Shown: positions 6,046 through 14,432, counted from the stretch's first letter. The stretch is DNA of 14,891 nucleotides from Bacteroidota bacterium (GCA_023433225.1 JAEZDQ010000015.1:1-14891); one strand, 5' to 3'. Notes: generated by a model not told the origin, from the letters alone. Made by a program: numbers and translations.

Positions 6046-6885
6046 ATGCTACGAGAGCGAATTTACAGAGCGAATCAAAAATCTCATTTTTTTAAGGAGT
6101 TAGGTGTTATATTAAAAGAAACAGTACAATCAAATTTTATTGCGGTTCAATTGGCTAAAAGAGATATTATGGCATTGTACAGACAGTCTCTTTTGGGTTT
6201 TTTTTGGGTTTTTTTTCCAATTGTCAGTCAGTCCATTATCTGGCTGTTTCTAAGTGAATCCGGTGCGGTAAGTATAGCGGATGTAGCCATACCTTACCCA
6301 CTATTTGTTATTGTCGGAACAACATTATGGAGTATTATTTCGGATAGTATCGTGTCGCCAATCAATTCTGTGGTTATTTCAAAGGGCGTGATTTCAAAAA
6401 TAAATTTCCCCAAAGAAGCCTTATTTGTATCAGGGTTTTACAAAGTTGCAATTAATACTGTTTTAAAATTGGTTTTGCTGGGTATTGTAATGGCCATCTA
6501 CGGAATCTATCCCAATTTATATTTTCTAAACTTATTTTTGGTAATATTATTGACATTTTTGCTCAGTTTTTCTATCGGGGTATTATTGACTCCTTTAGGA
6601 TTGTTATATACTGATATTGGGAGGGTGATTCCTTTTTTATTAGGTGTTCTCATGTATGCTTCTCCCGTTGTGTATGCAACTCCCAAGAGTGGTTTTTTTG
6701 CAAAAATTATTGAGTATAATCCCTTGACGAGTTTAATTGTTTCCGGAAGAAACGCAGTTCTCGGGTTGCCTTTGGAACAACCCGGAATGTTAATTGGGAT
6801 TTTGGTTTTTTCCACAGCACTTATTCTGATAGGTTTGGTCATTTTCAGAAATTCCATTAGTATTATCATTGAAAAAATTTCTTAG
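6046..6885 (+). CDS. wzm: ABC-2 polysaccharide export permease (Wzm-like)
   Basis: This 279-residue inner-membrane permease would form the channel through which a lipid-linked O-antigen or capsule glycan is moved out. The N-terminal cytoplasmic segment carries LAKRDIMALYRQSLLGFFW (36-54), the signature of O-antigen/teichoic-acid ABC-2 permeases. Six hydrophobic segments follow (about 50-70, 84-104, 131-152, 158-182, 190-212 and 247-268), with the late EYNPLTSLI motif (223-231). Two tandem GGG-T8 units (6195-6216) sit in the coding sequence at residues 51-57. The ATPase gene starts two bases after its stop, making a clear transporter pair. The wzm name is by family and context; the exported glycan is unknown. 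Confidence 0.92.
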   Translation: MLRERIYRANQKSHFFKELGVILKETVQSNFIAVQLAKRDIMALYRQSLLGFFWVFFPIVSQSIIWLFLSESGAVSIADVAIPYPLFVIVGTTLWSIISDSIVSPINSVVISKGVISKINFPKEALFVSGFYKVAINTVLKLVLLGIVMAIYGIYPNLYFLNLFLVILLTFLLSFSIGVLLTPLGLLYTDIGRVIPFLLGVLMYASPVVYATPKSGFFAKIIEYNPLTSLIVSGRNAVLGLPLEQPGMLIGILVFSTALILIGLVIFRNSISIIIEKIS

Positions 6886-6887
6886 TT

Positions 6888-8081
6888 ATGGAGGATGAAG
6901 TATTAGTGGAAGTTGAAGGAGTTTCTAAAAAGTTTTCAAAACATTTGAAAACAAGTTTAAAATACGGTCTGATTGATATTTTAAAAAAATCTATAGGAAT
7001 GCCTTTGAATCAAAATCTAAGGAAAGATGAGTTCTGGGCGGTGAATGATATCAACTTTAAATTAAGAAGAGGAGAGTGTATAGGACTCATTGGTCACAAT
7101 GGAGCAGGCAAAAGTACGCTACTCAAAATTCTAAATGGGATTTATGCACCGGATAAAGGTCAAGTGGTGATGCGGGGGAAAGTCAGTGCTTTGATTGAGC
7201 TGGGTGCCGGGTTTAACCCGATTCTTACAGGCAGGGAAAATATTTACAATAATGCGGCTATTTTAGGTTTTTCAAGAAAGGAAACAGACGAAAAATTGCA
7301 GTCTATCATTGAGTTTTCCGAAATCGAAGAATTTTTAGATATGCCGGTAAAAAATTATTCTTCCGGTATGAAGGTCAGATTGGGGTTTGCAGTTGCCGCA
7401 CATTTAGACCCGGATATTTTGATTATAGATGAAGTTTTGGCGGTGGGTGATATAAGTTTCAGTTTAAAATGTTTTAAAAAAATTGATGAGATACTTCCCC
7501 ACACTGCCGTTATATTTGTTTCACACAGTTTAGTTCAAATATCCAGAATTTGTACAAGCATATTGGTCTTAGACAAAGGGAATGAGGTTTATTTGGGAGA
7601 TGATGTTTCTGAAGGCATTCAAAATTATTTGCAAAAACAACAAAACAATGAATTGGAAAATATTATTTATTTGAATACAGATAAATTTGAAATTTCAGAT
7701 TATACATTCAACCAAGAAGCTGCAACCAAGTTCACTTTGCAATGGAATACGCCTTTGGAAATTGGTTTTAAAATGTCGAACAACCGACTGAAGAAAACAC
7801 CTTATTTTGTCGTCCAAATATTTGATAAAGAACAAAAACCCATTGTTGCAACTTATTACAAACCGGACGATGTTAACCTGGAAAAAGACACCCTCCAAAT
7901 AAAAATTGATTTGGGAGAAATAAATTTAGGCGCGGCTAAATATTCGATTAATTTAGCGGTTTTTGAAGAGTACGAAAAAAAATTAATATACAAGGCAAAT
8001 TCGATTGCTACATTTGACGTAGTCCATGAGATTGTGACTTATGCGCCCATCTTGAAAAAGATAATTACTACTGTTTCATAG
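6888..8081 (+). CDS. wzt: Polysaccharide export ABC ATPase with C-terminal domain (Wzt-like)
   Basis: This 397-residue ATPase powers the Wzm-like permease. The nucleotide-binding domain fills residues 1-250: Walker A GHNGAGKST (69-77), Q-loop region ELGAGFNP (104-111), signature YSSGMKVRLGFAVA (157-170), Walker B ILIIDE (177-182) and switch His213. An insertion before the first strand (KHLKTSLKYGL...) is usual in the Wzt/TagH branch. Residues about 250-397 are an extra domain predicted to be beta-rich. In studied Wzt proteins such a domain recognises the modified non-reducing end of the O-antigen chain. That this one does so is inference, encouraged by the downstream methyltransferase genes. 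It starts 2 bases after the permease and is followed by a 26-base gap. Confidence 0.93.
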   Translation: MEDEVLVEVEGVSKKFSKHLKTSLKYGLIDILKKSIGMPLNQNLRKDEFWAVNDINFKLRRGECIGLIGHNGAGKSTLLKILNGIYAPDKGQVVMRGKVSALIELGAGFNPILTGRENIYNNAAILGFSRKETDEKLQSIIEFSEIEEFLDMPVKNYSSGMKVRLGFAVAAHLDPDILIIDEVLAVGDISFSLKCFKKIDEILPHTAVIFVSHSLVQISRICTSILVLDKGNEVYLGDDVSEGIQNYLQKQQNNELENIIYLNTDKFEISDYTFNQEAATKFTLQWNTPLEIGFKMSNNRLKKTPYFVVQIFDKEQKPIVATYYKPDDVNLEKDTLQIKIDLGEINLGAAKYSINLAVFEEYEKKLIYKANSIATFDVVHEIVTYAPILKKIITTVS

Positions 8082-8107
8082 AAAAAAGTGTTTTCAAAAT
8101 AAAAAAT

Positions 8108-8806
8108 ATGCTAAAAAAAGTATTGAAAAAGATAAAAGAACTCATCGATGAAGAAAAGTCAAATGAGAAGCCTAAAAACTTGTATGCGTTATTCGCCTAT
8201 ACGGGAAGTGACGGGCGGTTTGACTATGAAAAATATAAAAGCATCCAGATAGAGGGAAATAAAAAGAAGATTGAAAGCGTATGGGTTTTAGAAGAAAATA
8301 TACAGTTTCTTTCACAGTATATTAAAAACCATCTTCAGGATGTGAAATTTGGCTTGTGCCATGGTACCAGAAGAGGAAAGGAACAGGAATGGTTCCGGAA
8401 ATACCTTGACGCAGAAGTTTTAGGCACAGAAATATCTGATACCGCAAACCAGTTTCCCCATACCATACAATGGGATTTTCATGAGGTTAAAGATGAATGG
8501 GTCAACAATGTAGATTTCATTTATAGCAATTCTTTTGACCATAGTTACGATCCTAAAAAATGTTTAGATAATTGGATGAAATGTGTAAGCGCAAACGGTA
8601 TCTGTATTTTGGAACACACCTCTGAACACGTTTCTGCAACGGAATTAGATCCTTTTGGAGCTGATGTAATGCTGATGCCATACTTGGTTTTATTGTGGGG
8701 CGAAGGCAAATATTGTGTCACTGAAATCTTAGAAGCACCCGCTAAAAAAGAATCTCTAACCTATACACAGTATTTAGTGATTCGAAATTTTGGAAAAAAT
8801 AATTGA
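8108..8806 (+). CDS. Class I SAM-dependent methyltransferase-like protein
   Basis: This 232-residue protein is probably cytoplasmic. The central part resembles a Methyltransf_11-type fold: a first strand and loop FGLCHGTRRGKEQEWFRKYL (81-100), a second strand ending in an acidic residue (EVLGTEIS, 103-110), a region WDFHEVKDEWVNNVDFIYSNSFDHSYDP (122-149) and strand four/helix DNWMKCVSANGICILEHT (154-171). The usual glycine-rich motif I (GxGxG) is replaced by CHGTRRG, as in a divergent group seen in polysaccharide clusters. A methyl transfer to the glycan or its cap is a reasonable guess, but activity is not certain. The basic, lysine-rich N-terminus could be amphipathic. It begins 26 bases after the transporter ATPase gene and overlaps its neighbour's frame by TTGA. 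Confidence 0.7.
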   Translation: MLKKVLKKIKELIDEEKSNEKPKNLYALFAYTGSDGRFDYEKYKSIQIEGNKKKIESVWVLEENIQFLSQYIKNHLQDVKFGLCHGTRRGKEQEWFRKYLDAEVLGTEISDTANQFPHTIQWDFHEVKDEWVNNVDFIYSNSFDHSYDPKKCLDNWMKCVSANGICILEHTSEHVSATELDPFGADVMLMPYLVLLWGEGKYCVTEILEAPAKKESLTYTQYLVIRNFGKNN

Positions 8807-8820
8807 TTTTTTCAATCTCT

Positions 8821-9753
8821 ATGTTTCAACCTATAATTAATAAATTAAGAAAAGGAATCCATTTTTTAACCTTCCAAAATGAGGTGCTTCCGCTGTATAA
8901 TTATGAACCTTTTACTGAAACACGTCTCAATGATGATTTAAAATTAGAGTGTTCAACTCTAATCCTCACAACCTATTTCACATCGAAAAAAGATCCACAG
9001 AGACAAGAAAATACCCTACCGGATGATTTTGGTTACATAGAGGATTTCTATAAAAGCATCGTACGAAACGGACTGAATGCCGTCATTTTTTATGATGCCT
9101 TGAGTGAAGATTTCATCAAAAAATATGCGAATGAAAATGTACAATTTTTTAAAGTACAAGTAGGTGATTATTCTTTGAATGATGAACGGTTTATTGTTTA
9201 CTATGAATTCCTTCAGCAGTACCATTTCCAAAAAATAATTCTTTGTGATGTTTCGGATGTTGTTGTAAATAGAAAAGATGTTTTCCAGTTCATCAAAACC
9301 AATAAATTTAACATAGGCAGGGATGAGAAAAGCACTCTGAAAGAAAGCTTTTGGATTTTAGATAAAATAGATAATTTACCTAAAGATATTAAAACTAAAC
9401 TGCCTGTCCAATTCTATGCGATGCCATTGGTTAATGCGGGTGTTATCGGGGGCGATTACGATACGATGACAAAATTTCTGCTAAAGTTGAAAAACTTGAT
9501 AGCCTATATCGATAATGATTTGAATAATAATATGGTATGCGTTAATTTGGTGTTTTTTGATTTGTATTGGCGAAAGTTTATCAACTCTGCAAATTTCAAA
9601 ATCAAGTATATTATAAATAAAAATTATTACAGGAAGTTAACCGAAAACAGGACATTGGGAAACAGAAATTTTCATATCGGGGTTCCTTTTGTCAGTGATT
9701 TTAAAAAACATGAAAACCCCAAGCACACAAATCATTATATTTATCATAAATAA
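8821..9753 (+). CDS. Putative GT8-like glycosyltransferase
   Basis: This protein of about 310 residues has no family name I can assign with certainty. What can be seen is a Rossmann-like start (STLILTTYFTSKKDPQRQ), the motif KIILCDVSDVVVNRKDVF (about residues 138-155), whose DVSD resembles the DxD metal-sugar-nucleotide site, and VNAGVIGGDYDTM (about 204-216). NAGVIGG is the type of motif found in GT8 and related GT-A enzymes that act on UDP-sugars. Neighbouring genes are all for polysaccharide work, which supports a sugar-transfer role. The start at 8821 (ATG, MFQPIINKL) was preferred to a TTG at 8803 that overlaps the preceding stop. A six-base gap leads to the FkbM methyltransferase. Confidence 0.65.
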   Translation: MFQPIINKLRKGIHFLTFQNEVLPLYNYEPFTETRLNDDLKLECSTLILTTYFTSKKDPQRQENTLPDDFGYIEDFYKSIVRNGLNAVIFYDALSEDFIKKYANENVQFFKVQVGDYSLNDERFIVYYEFLQQYHFQKIILCDVSDVVVNRKDVFQFIKTNKFNIGRDEKSTLKESFWILDKIDNLPKDIKTKLPVQFYAMPLVNAGVIGGDYDTMTKFLLKLKNLIAYIDNDLNNNMVCVNLVFFDLYWRKFINSANFKIKYIINKNYYRKLTENRTLGNRNFHIGVPFVSDFKKHENPKHTNHYIYHK

Positions 9754-9759
9754 TCCGGA

Positions 9760-10545
9760 ATGTTGCAATCCATCATAAATACACTATTTAAAAGAAAAAA
9801 GAAAGCTGCCAAGAACCAAAATGAAATCCTTGAAACAGACAAAGGATTCACTATGAACTATCATAATTTCACTATTCACAGCCACGAACTTCAGTGTATC
9901 AAAGCAACCAAAGAGCAAATTTTTAAAAACGAAATCTACAGATTCAACACGGAAAATGACAAACCTTTTATAATTGATGCCGGAGCAAATATCGGAATGG
10001 CCATTTTTTATTGGAAAAACAAGTATCCGAATTCAAAAATTATAGCATTTGAACCGTCAAGAGAAGTTTATAAAACACTTTTGGAAAATATCACGATCAA
10101 TAATCTGAAAGACGTTCAGGTATTTCCTTATGCTTTATCGGATACTGAAGGAGAAAGCTATTTTACCACAAATGAAAAAATTTCCGGGTCATTGGTCTTA
10201 GAAAAAGATTTAGCCCATACCTACAAAGTTCAAAAAGTCAAACTTTCCGATTATTTAAAAGAGCAGACAGTTGATTTCTTAAAAATAGATATAGAAGGAG
10301 AAGAGAAAAAGGTGTTTTTTGAAATCGCGACTTTTTTGTTGAACGTCAGAAACTTATTTATAGAATACCACTCTTTTATCCACGAAGAACAATATTTGTC
10401 AAGAATACTATCGGAACTGGAAAACCAAGGGTTTCGGTATTATATTGAGGATGATTTTAAAATCCCACACCCTTTGACAAATGATTTCAATTCGCTTAAC
10501 CAAGACATGAAACTAAATATTTGGGCAAAAAGAAATTCTAATTGA
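9760..10545 (+). CDS. FkbM family methyltransferase
   Basis: This 261-residue SAM-dependent methyltransferase matches the FkbM group, which commonly O-methylates sugars or other hydroxyls. It contains motif I FIIDAGANIGMAIFYWK (70-86), the acidic end of strand two IIAFEPS (94-100), NNLKDVQVFPYALSD (114-128) and the typical FLKIDIEGEEKKVF (173-186). The N-terminus has a short hydrophobic and then strongly basic stretch (INTLFKRKKKAAKN) that may bring it to the membrane. In this cluster its likely substrate is a sugar of the surface glycan. Its stop shares a base with the ATG of the next glycosyltransferase (TGATG), so translation is probably coupled. Confidence 0.9.
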   Translation: MLQSIINTLFKRKKKAAKNQNEILETDKGFTMNYHNFTIHSHELQCIKATKEQIFKNEIYRFNTENDKPFIIDAGANIGMAIFYWKNKYPNSKIIAFEPSREVYKTLLENITINNLKDVQVFPYALSDTEGESYFTTNEKISGSLVLEKDLAHTYKVQKVKLSDYLKEQTVDFLKIDIEGEEKKVFFEIATFLLNVRNLFIEYHSFIHEEQYLSRILSELENQGFRYYIEDDFKIPHPLTNDFNSLNQDMKLNIWAKRNSN

Positions 10546-11396
10546 TGAATAAGCCTATTTCCATAGTTGTTCCTACACACAATCACTCAGAATTTTTGAA
10601 TGAATGTTTAGAATCTGTATTCCACCAAACTTTCGAGGGTTGGGAGTGCATTATCGTTAACGATGGAAGTACGGACAATACAGCTGAAATCGTACAGGCT
10701 TGGTTGGAAAAAGATGTAAGGTTTAAATACATTGAAATAATAAACTCCGGTGTTTCGGCTGCCAGAAACAAAGGAATTGAAATGGCCAACGGCGAATGGA
10801 TTCTTCCATTGGACAGTGACGATATTATAAATCCCCAATATTTAGAAAAAGCGATTCCTTTTTTCAAAGAAGAAAACCAAGTAGTCTATTGTCAGGCTGA
10901 ATTATTTGGCGACCGAACAGGTATATGGGATTTGCCCGATTTTGAATTTCCTTTAATTTTAATTAAAAACCTTATTTTTTGTTCTGCTTTTTATAAAAAA
11001 TCTGATTGGTTAAAGATTGGCGGTTATGATGAAAGCTTTTCCGTAGGTTATGAAGACTGGGAATTTTGGATTCATTTATTGTCAAAATATGAAATCCCCA
11101 AGGTAATTCGGTTGAACTATATTGGATTTAGGTATCGGATAAAAAAACAATCCAGAAATGAGGATTTGATGCGAAATGAAAGACAAATGAATGCCACGCG
11201 GAACCAAATATTCATCAAACATCTTGAGGTTTATGAACAAGAATATGGTAGCATGCAAAGTATAGCTTTGCAGAATATGAAGCTGAAATCGAAAAACAAA
11301 ACGATGGATAAATCAATCCGGATGCTATATAAAAATATTGTCACCCGCATATTATACAAAATGATTCGACTGATTGCAAAATTTGAGTTGAAATGA
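10545..11396 (+). CDS. Family 2 glycosyltransferase
   Basis: This 283-residue GT-A enzyme has the standard GT2 order: SIVVPTHNHSEFL (6-18), IIVNDGSTDNT (36-46), NSGVSAARNKGIEMANGEWILPLDSDD (67-93, with the metal-binding DSDD) and GYDESFSVGYEDWEFWIHL (160-178, with the catalytic ED pair). The C-terminus is basic and helical. The sugar donor and acceptor cannot be read from sequence. ATG at 10545 was chosen; the in-frame codon before it is a TTG inside the previous gene. It overlaps the following glycosyltransferase by four bases (ATGA). Confidence 0.92.
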   Translation: MNKPISIVVPTHNHSEFLNECLESVFHQTFEGWECIIVNDGSTDNTAEIVQAWLEKDVRFKYIEIINSGVSAARNKGIEMANGEWILPLDSDDIINPQYLEKAIPFFKEENQVVYCQAELFGDRTGIWDLPDFEFPLILIKNLIFCSAFYKKSDWLKIGGYDESFSVGYEDWEFWIHLLSKYEIPKVIRLNYIGFRYRIKKQSRNEDLMRNERQMNATRNQIFIKHLEVYEQEYGSMQSIALQNMKLKSKNKTMDKSIRMLYKNIVTRILYKMIRLIAKFELK

Positions 11397-12313
11397 AAAT
11401 TCACACGGTTATAGTCACTTACAATGCTACCAGAAATAATTGGATTCGAAAATGTCTGGCATCGTTGGAATCCTCTACAGTTCAATCTGAAATCATTGTG
11501 ATAGACAATGGTTCTACCGATCAAACTACTGAAATAATTAAAAAGGAATTCCCTAAAATAAAATTGATTGAATCCCAAGTAAACTCAGGTTTCGGAAAAG
11601 CCAATAATATAGGAATCAGCGAAGCACTGAAAAGCGATACTGATTTTGTTTTTCTTTTGAACCAAGATGCTTGGGTGGAACCGGATACGATTGAAAAGTT
11701 AAGAAATGCAGCTGACAAAAGTCCCGATTTCGGTATCATCAGCCCGATTCATTTGAATGGAAATGGAAATACATTGGATTTTAACTTTTCAAAGCAAATT
11801 GCGCCGTCATCTTGCCCGATGCTGTATTCGGATTTTGTACTGGGAAAAGTAGAAAACAAAGTTTATGAAACAAAATTTGTCTGTGCGGCCGCTTGGTTGG
11901 TTTCCAAAGAATGTTTAAGAAAAGTCGGCGGATTCAATCCTACTTTTTATCACTATGCCGAAGACGACAATTATGTTCACAGACTTCACTATAAAGGATT
12001 GAAAATAGGTATATACCCGCAGACAAAAATTTATCACGATCGGCAAGAAAGAGAAAAATCCTCTTTTGACTCTAGGGAAGAGTTGATGAAAAGAAGTTTA
12101 TTATTAAAAGTTTCCAATCCGAATTTATATCATTCTTTAAAAAATGAATTGAATATTTTGAAAAATAAAAGATGGAAAGCAAGATTGCTCAATGACAAAA
12201 TTTATCAAAAACAGCTTAACGGCCAAATCCAAGTTTTGGAACAAAACCATCAATCCATTCAGGGGAATTTAAGTTTAATAAAAGGAAATGAAGAGTATTT
12301 ATTTTTGGATTAA
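11393..12313 (+). CDS. Family 2 glycosyltransferase (rhamnosyltransferase-like)
   Basis: This 306-residue GT-A enzyme carries HTVIVTYNATRN (4-15), IIVIDNGSTDQT (34-45), NSGFGKANNIGI (64-75), FVFLLNQDAWVEPD (85-98, NQD in place of DxD, as in rhamnosyltransferase-type GT2s) and AAAWLVSKECLRKVGGFNPTFYHYAEDDNYVHRL (165-198, with an EDD catalytic loop). The last 80 or so residues are charged and could form a coiled coil (KNELNILKNKRWKARLL...). The donor specificity is a guess from motif style. It is the last plus-strand gene of the operon that starts at 6046. Its stop lies 14 bases from the stop of a convergent glycosyltransferase gene, leaving no room for a normal terminator. Confidence 0.9.
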   Translation: MKIHTVIVTYNATRNNWIRKCLASLESSTVQSEIIVIDNGSTDQTTEIIKKEFPKIKLIESQVNSGFGKANNIGISEALKSDTDFVFLLNQDAWVEPDTIEKLRNAADKSPDFGIISPIHLNGNGNTLDFNFSKQIAPSSCPMLYSDFVLGKVENKVYETKFVCAAAWLVSKECLRKVGGFNPTFYHYAEDDNYVHRLHYKGLKIGIYPQTKIYHDRQEREKSSFDSREELMKRSLLLKVSNPNLYHSLKNELNILKNKRWKARLLNDKIYQKQLNGQIQVLEQNHQSIQGNLSLIKGNEEYLFLD

Positions 12314-12327
12314 CTTTTGAACCGCAG

Positions 12328-13188
12328 TCATTTTTTATACCAGAAATATAACCATAAATTCTTTAATTTCAAACTCTTTAAAATATAAATCCAACTATAA
12401 TTATTATTTCTCGCTATATCAATATAGTGTTTTAGAAATTTGATTTTCAATTCCAGATTGTTTTTAAAGGAATAAAATGAAAACAATTCTTGATAGAATT
12501 TGAGAGATGATTTCGGATTTTTGAGCATCAAATTACTGTATTGAGAAGTAATTCCTCCTTCCTGATATTCAGAATGATAAATATATTCGTTAAAATATAA
12601 TAAGTTGTATTTGACAGCAATCCGATTCCAAATTAACGATGGTTTACAATATTTTTCATTTTTAAATACGGGAAACGGAAACATTTTTAAAATAGAGGTT
12701 CTGAAAACTTCGGCTATATCACCGGAATAATTGTATAAAAATCTGAAATCCAAAGAATTTGATACAAATTCGTTTTGGTGCAGGACGATGTTTTCGATGT
12801 TTTCGTTTGCTACTTTTTTTAAACCTGCTACGCCCGCAAAACGCTCATCCAATTTAATTTTTTGATAATAATCATCAATTTTATTCAATGAATTTTCGGG
12901 CAGCCAGTCGTCGCTGTCGACAATGAAAAACAATTCTTTATCCGCTAATTTAACCCCATTGTTTATTGCTATGTATTTGCCTTGATTTTCTTGTTTTTCA
13001 TAGACCAACTTAAAATTAGCATTTTCTCGGAAACGGTTAATCAAATTTTCTGTTCCATCCGTAGAGCCGTCATCCACGATCACCCACTCAAAATTTGTAT
13101 AATTTAAATTGCGGATGCTTTCGTATAAACGATTCAAAAGATAGATCCTATTATATGTTGGGGTAAAAATCGTAATCCCGGTTTCCAT
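12328..13188 (-). CDS. Family 2 glycosyltransferase, opposite strand
   Basis: This 286-residue GT-A protein contains ITIFTPTYNRIYLLNRLYESI (5-25), WVIVDDGSTDGTENLI (35-50), NQGKYIAINNGVKLADKELFFIVDSDDWL (68-96, DSDD) and an aromatic- and lysine-rich C-terminus ending in NLWLYFWYKK. The catalytic region after residue 130 (YSGDIAEVFRTSILKMFPFP) is typical of a Bacteroidota capsular GT2 branch. It is the only gene of the polysaccharide region on the minus strand, convergent with the preceding GT2 and divergent from the GT-B gene. It must therefore have its own promoter, for which a -7-like box lies six bases before the ATG. Confidence 0.9.
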   Translation of the reverse strand: METGITIFTPTYNRIYLLNRLYESIRNLNYTNFEWVIVDDGSTDGTENLINRFRENANFKLVYEKQENQGKYIAINNGVKLADKELFFIVDSDDWLPENSLNKIDDYYQKIKLDERFAGVAGLKKVANENIENIVLHQNEFVSNSLDFRFLYNYSGDIAEVFRTSILKMFPFPVFKNEKYCKPSLIWNRIAVKYNLLYFNEYIYHSEYQEGGITSQYSNLMLKNPKSSLKFYQELFSFYSFKNNLELKIKFLKHYIDIARNNNYSWIYILKSLKLKNLWLYFWYKK

Positions 13189-13193
13189 GGAGC

Positions 13194-13201
13194 CAAATAT
13201 A
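13194..13201 (-). promoter_or_regulatory. Candidate -7 box of the minus-strand glycosyltransferase
   Basis: Read on the minus strand, the sequence is TATATTTG, five bases upstream of the ATG at 13188. If real, transcription would begin at or very near the start codon, giving an almost leaderless mRNA. The 128-base divergent spacer (13189-13316) is otherwise AT-rich. On the plus strand only an imperfect TAAGTTTA (13292-13299) is seen for the GT-B gene. Confidence 0.4.
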
Positions 13202-13316
13202 TAAATTCTAATATATTCTAATTGGAAAATATATGATTCCTATTACGGTTGATTAAGCGGAATATTTATTTTCGAATTCAATAAATCTGCTTAAGTTTAC
13301 TCCACTGAATTGAAAA

Positions 13317-14432
13317 ATGAAAATAAAGAAATCTATTCTTTTTGTAGCCGATAAGCCCGATTGGGCATATGAATTTATGGTGAGGGCGTGGTTGCCCTAT
13401 ATTTTAGGTGAATATAACTGTTATGTAATCTTTTCTGAAGATTATGCAATCAAGCGTAAAGCACAAAATAATTTCTTCTACAGACATTTTTACAATATTT
13501 ATTCTTCCTTCAAATCTAATTCTTCAAACTCCGATCAGATTAAGCTGCATAAACAAGGTTTTTTTTATAAAAATTTCAAAAACCCTCCTCTTTATAAATA
13601 TATAAATGCGAACGGAGACAAGCAAAAAGCCAATCAACCGATCAACCACTTTGATTTGAAGATTGAAATGGCTTTTTACTTTCAATACTCTTCACATTTT
13701 CCTTTTACTGCCGATAAAAATATAGTTGGGGTTTTCACAGACACTTTTCCTCACGACGGGCCGAATTTCGACAGCAAAAAGAATTTTGACAGAAGTGTAT
13801 TAAATCGTCAGGATTTTTATGAGAATTATTTAGCAGCTTATGACCATATCATCGTGGGTGGAGGAAATTTATTGAAAGATTATCAGGAGATAACTGACAA
13901 AGTGAGTTTTGTTTACGGGATTTATGGCGAAGAAAAATTCCAAATCAATCCGAATGTTGGTGACAATACAGGGTTGACCATTGGTTGGACCGGCACACCT
14001 GACCGGCCTATGAAAGGATTTCGGGACATTATTGAACCAGTAGTGCAGGAGCTACAAAAGGAAGGGTTTAATATTGAATTAAAAACTAAATTTTCAGGGC
14101 CTTACGAGGAATTGTACAGTTTTTATTCTGACATTGATTTGGTCGTTATTGCGTCATCTGCTGATTCCGGTCCGTCACTGTATGCAGAATCTTGTCTTTC
14201 TTCCGTTCCCGTAATTTCTACAAAAGTTGGTTTACCCTTAATGGGAATAAAGCACAATGTCAATGGGAGATTTATTGATAGAAACAAAGAATCTCTCAAA
14301 CAAGCTATTATTGAATTATATAACGATAGATTGTTTTTGAAAGACTTCTCGAAAAGGGTTAAAACTGACTATTTAGAAACACTCGGAAATGACAAAACTG
14401 TTTCAAATATTTTAAAAATTTTAAAAGACTAA
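13317..14432 (+). CDS. GT-B (family 4-like) glycosyltransferase
   Basis: This is a 371-residue two-domain glycosyltransferase. The N-terminal domain (about 1-200) starts with KKSILFVADKPDWAYEFMVRAWLPYI and has VGVFTDTFPHDGPNF (137-151). The C-terminal domain has GWTGTPDRPMKGFRDIIEPV (223-242, the start of the nucleotide-sugar domain), a central strand DLVVIASSADSGPSLYAESCLSSVPVIST (274-302, with the E of the E-x7-E-like motif at 291) and VGLPLMGIKHNVNGRFI. These match the general GT4 pattern of activated-sugar transfer with retention. The first half is diverged and the donor is unknown. It is transcribed divergently from the minus-strand GT2 and is the last gene of the polysaccharide region, ending 66 bases from a convergent thioredoxin-like gene. 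Confidence 0.88.
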   Translation: MKIKKSILFVADKPDWAYEFMVRAWLPYILGEYNCYVIFSEDYAIKRKAQNNFFYRHFYNIYSSFKSNSSNSDQIKLHKQGFFYKNFKNPPLYKYINANGDKQKANQPINHFDLKIEMAFYFQYSSHFPFTADKNIVGVFTDTFPHDGPNFDSKKNFDRSVLNRQDFYENYLAAYDHIIVGGGNLLKDYQEITDKVSFVYGIYGEEKFQINPNVGDNTGLTIGWTGTPDRPMKGFRDIIEPVVQELQKEGFNIELKTKFSGPYEELYSFYSDIDLVVIASSADSGPSLYAESCLSSVPVISTKVGLPLMGIKHNVNGRFIDRNKESLKQAIIELYNDRLFLKDFSKRVKTDYLETLGNDKTVSNILKILKD

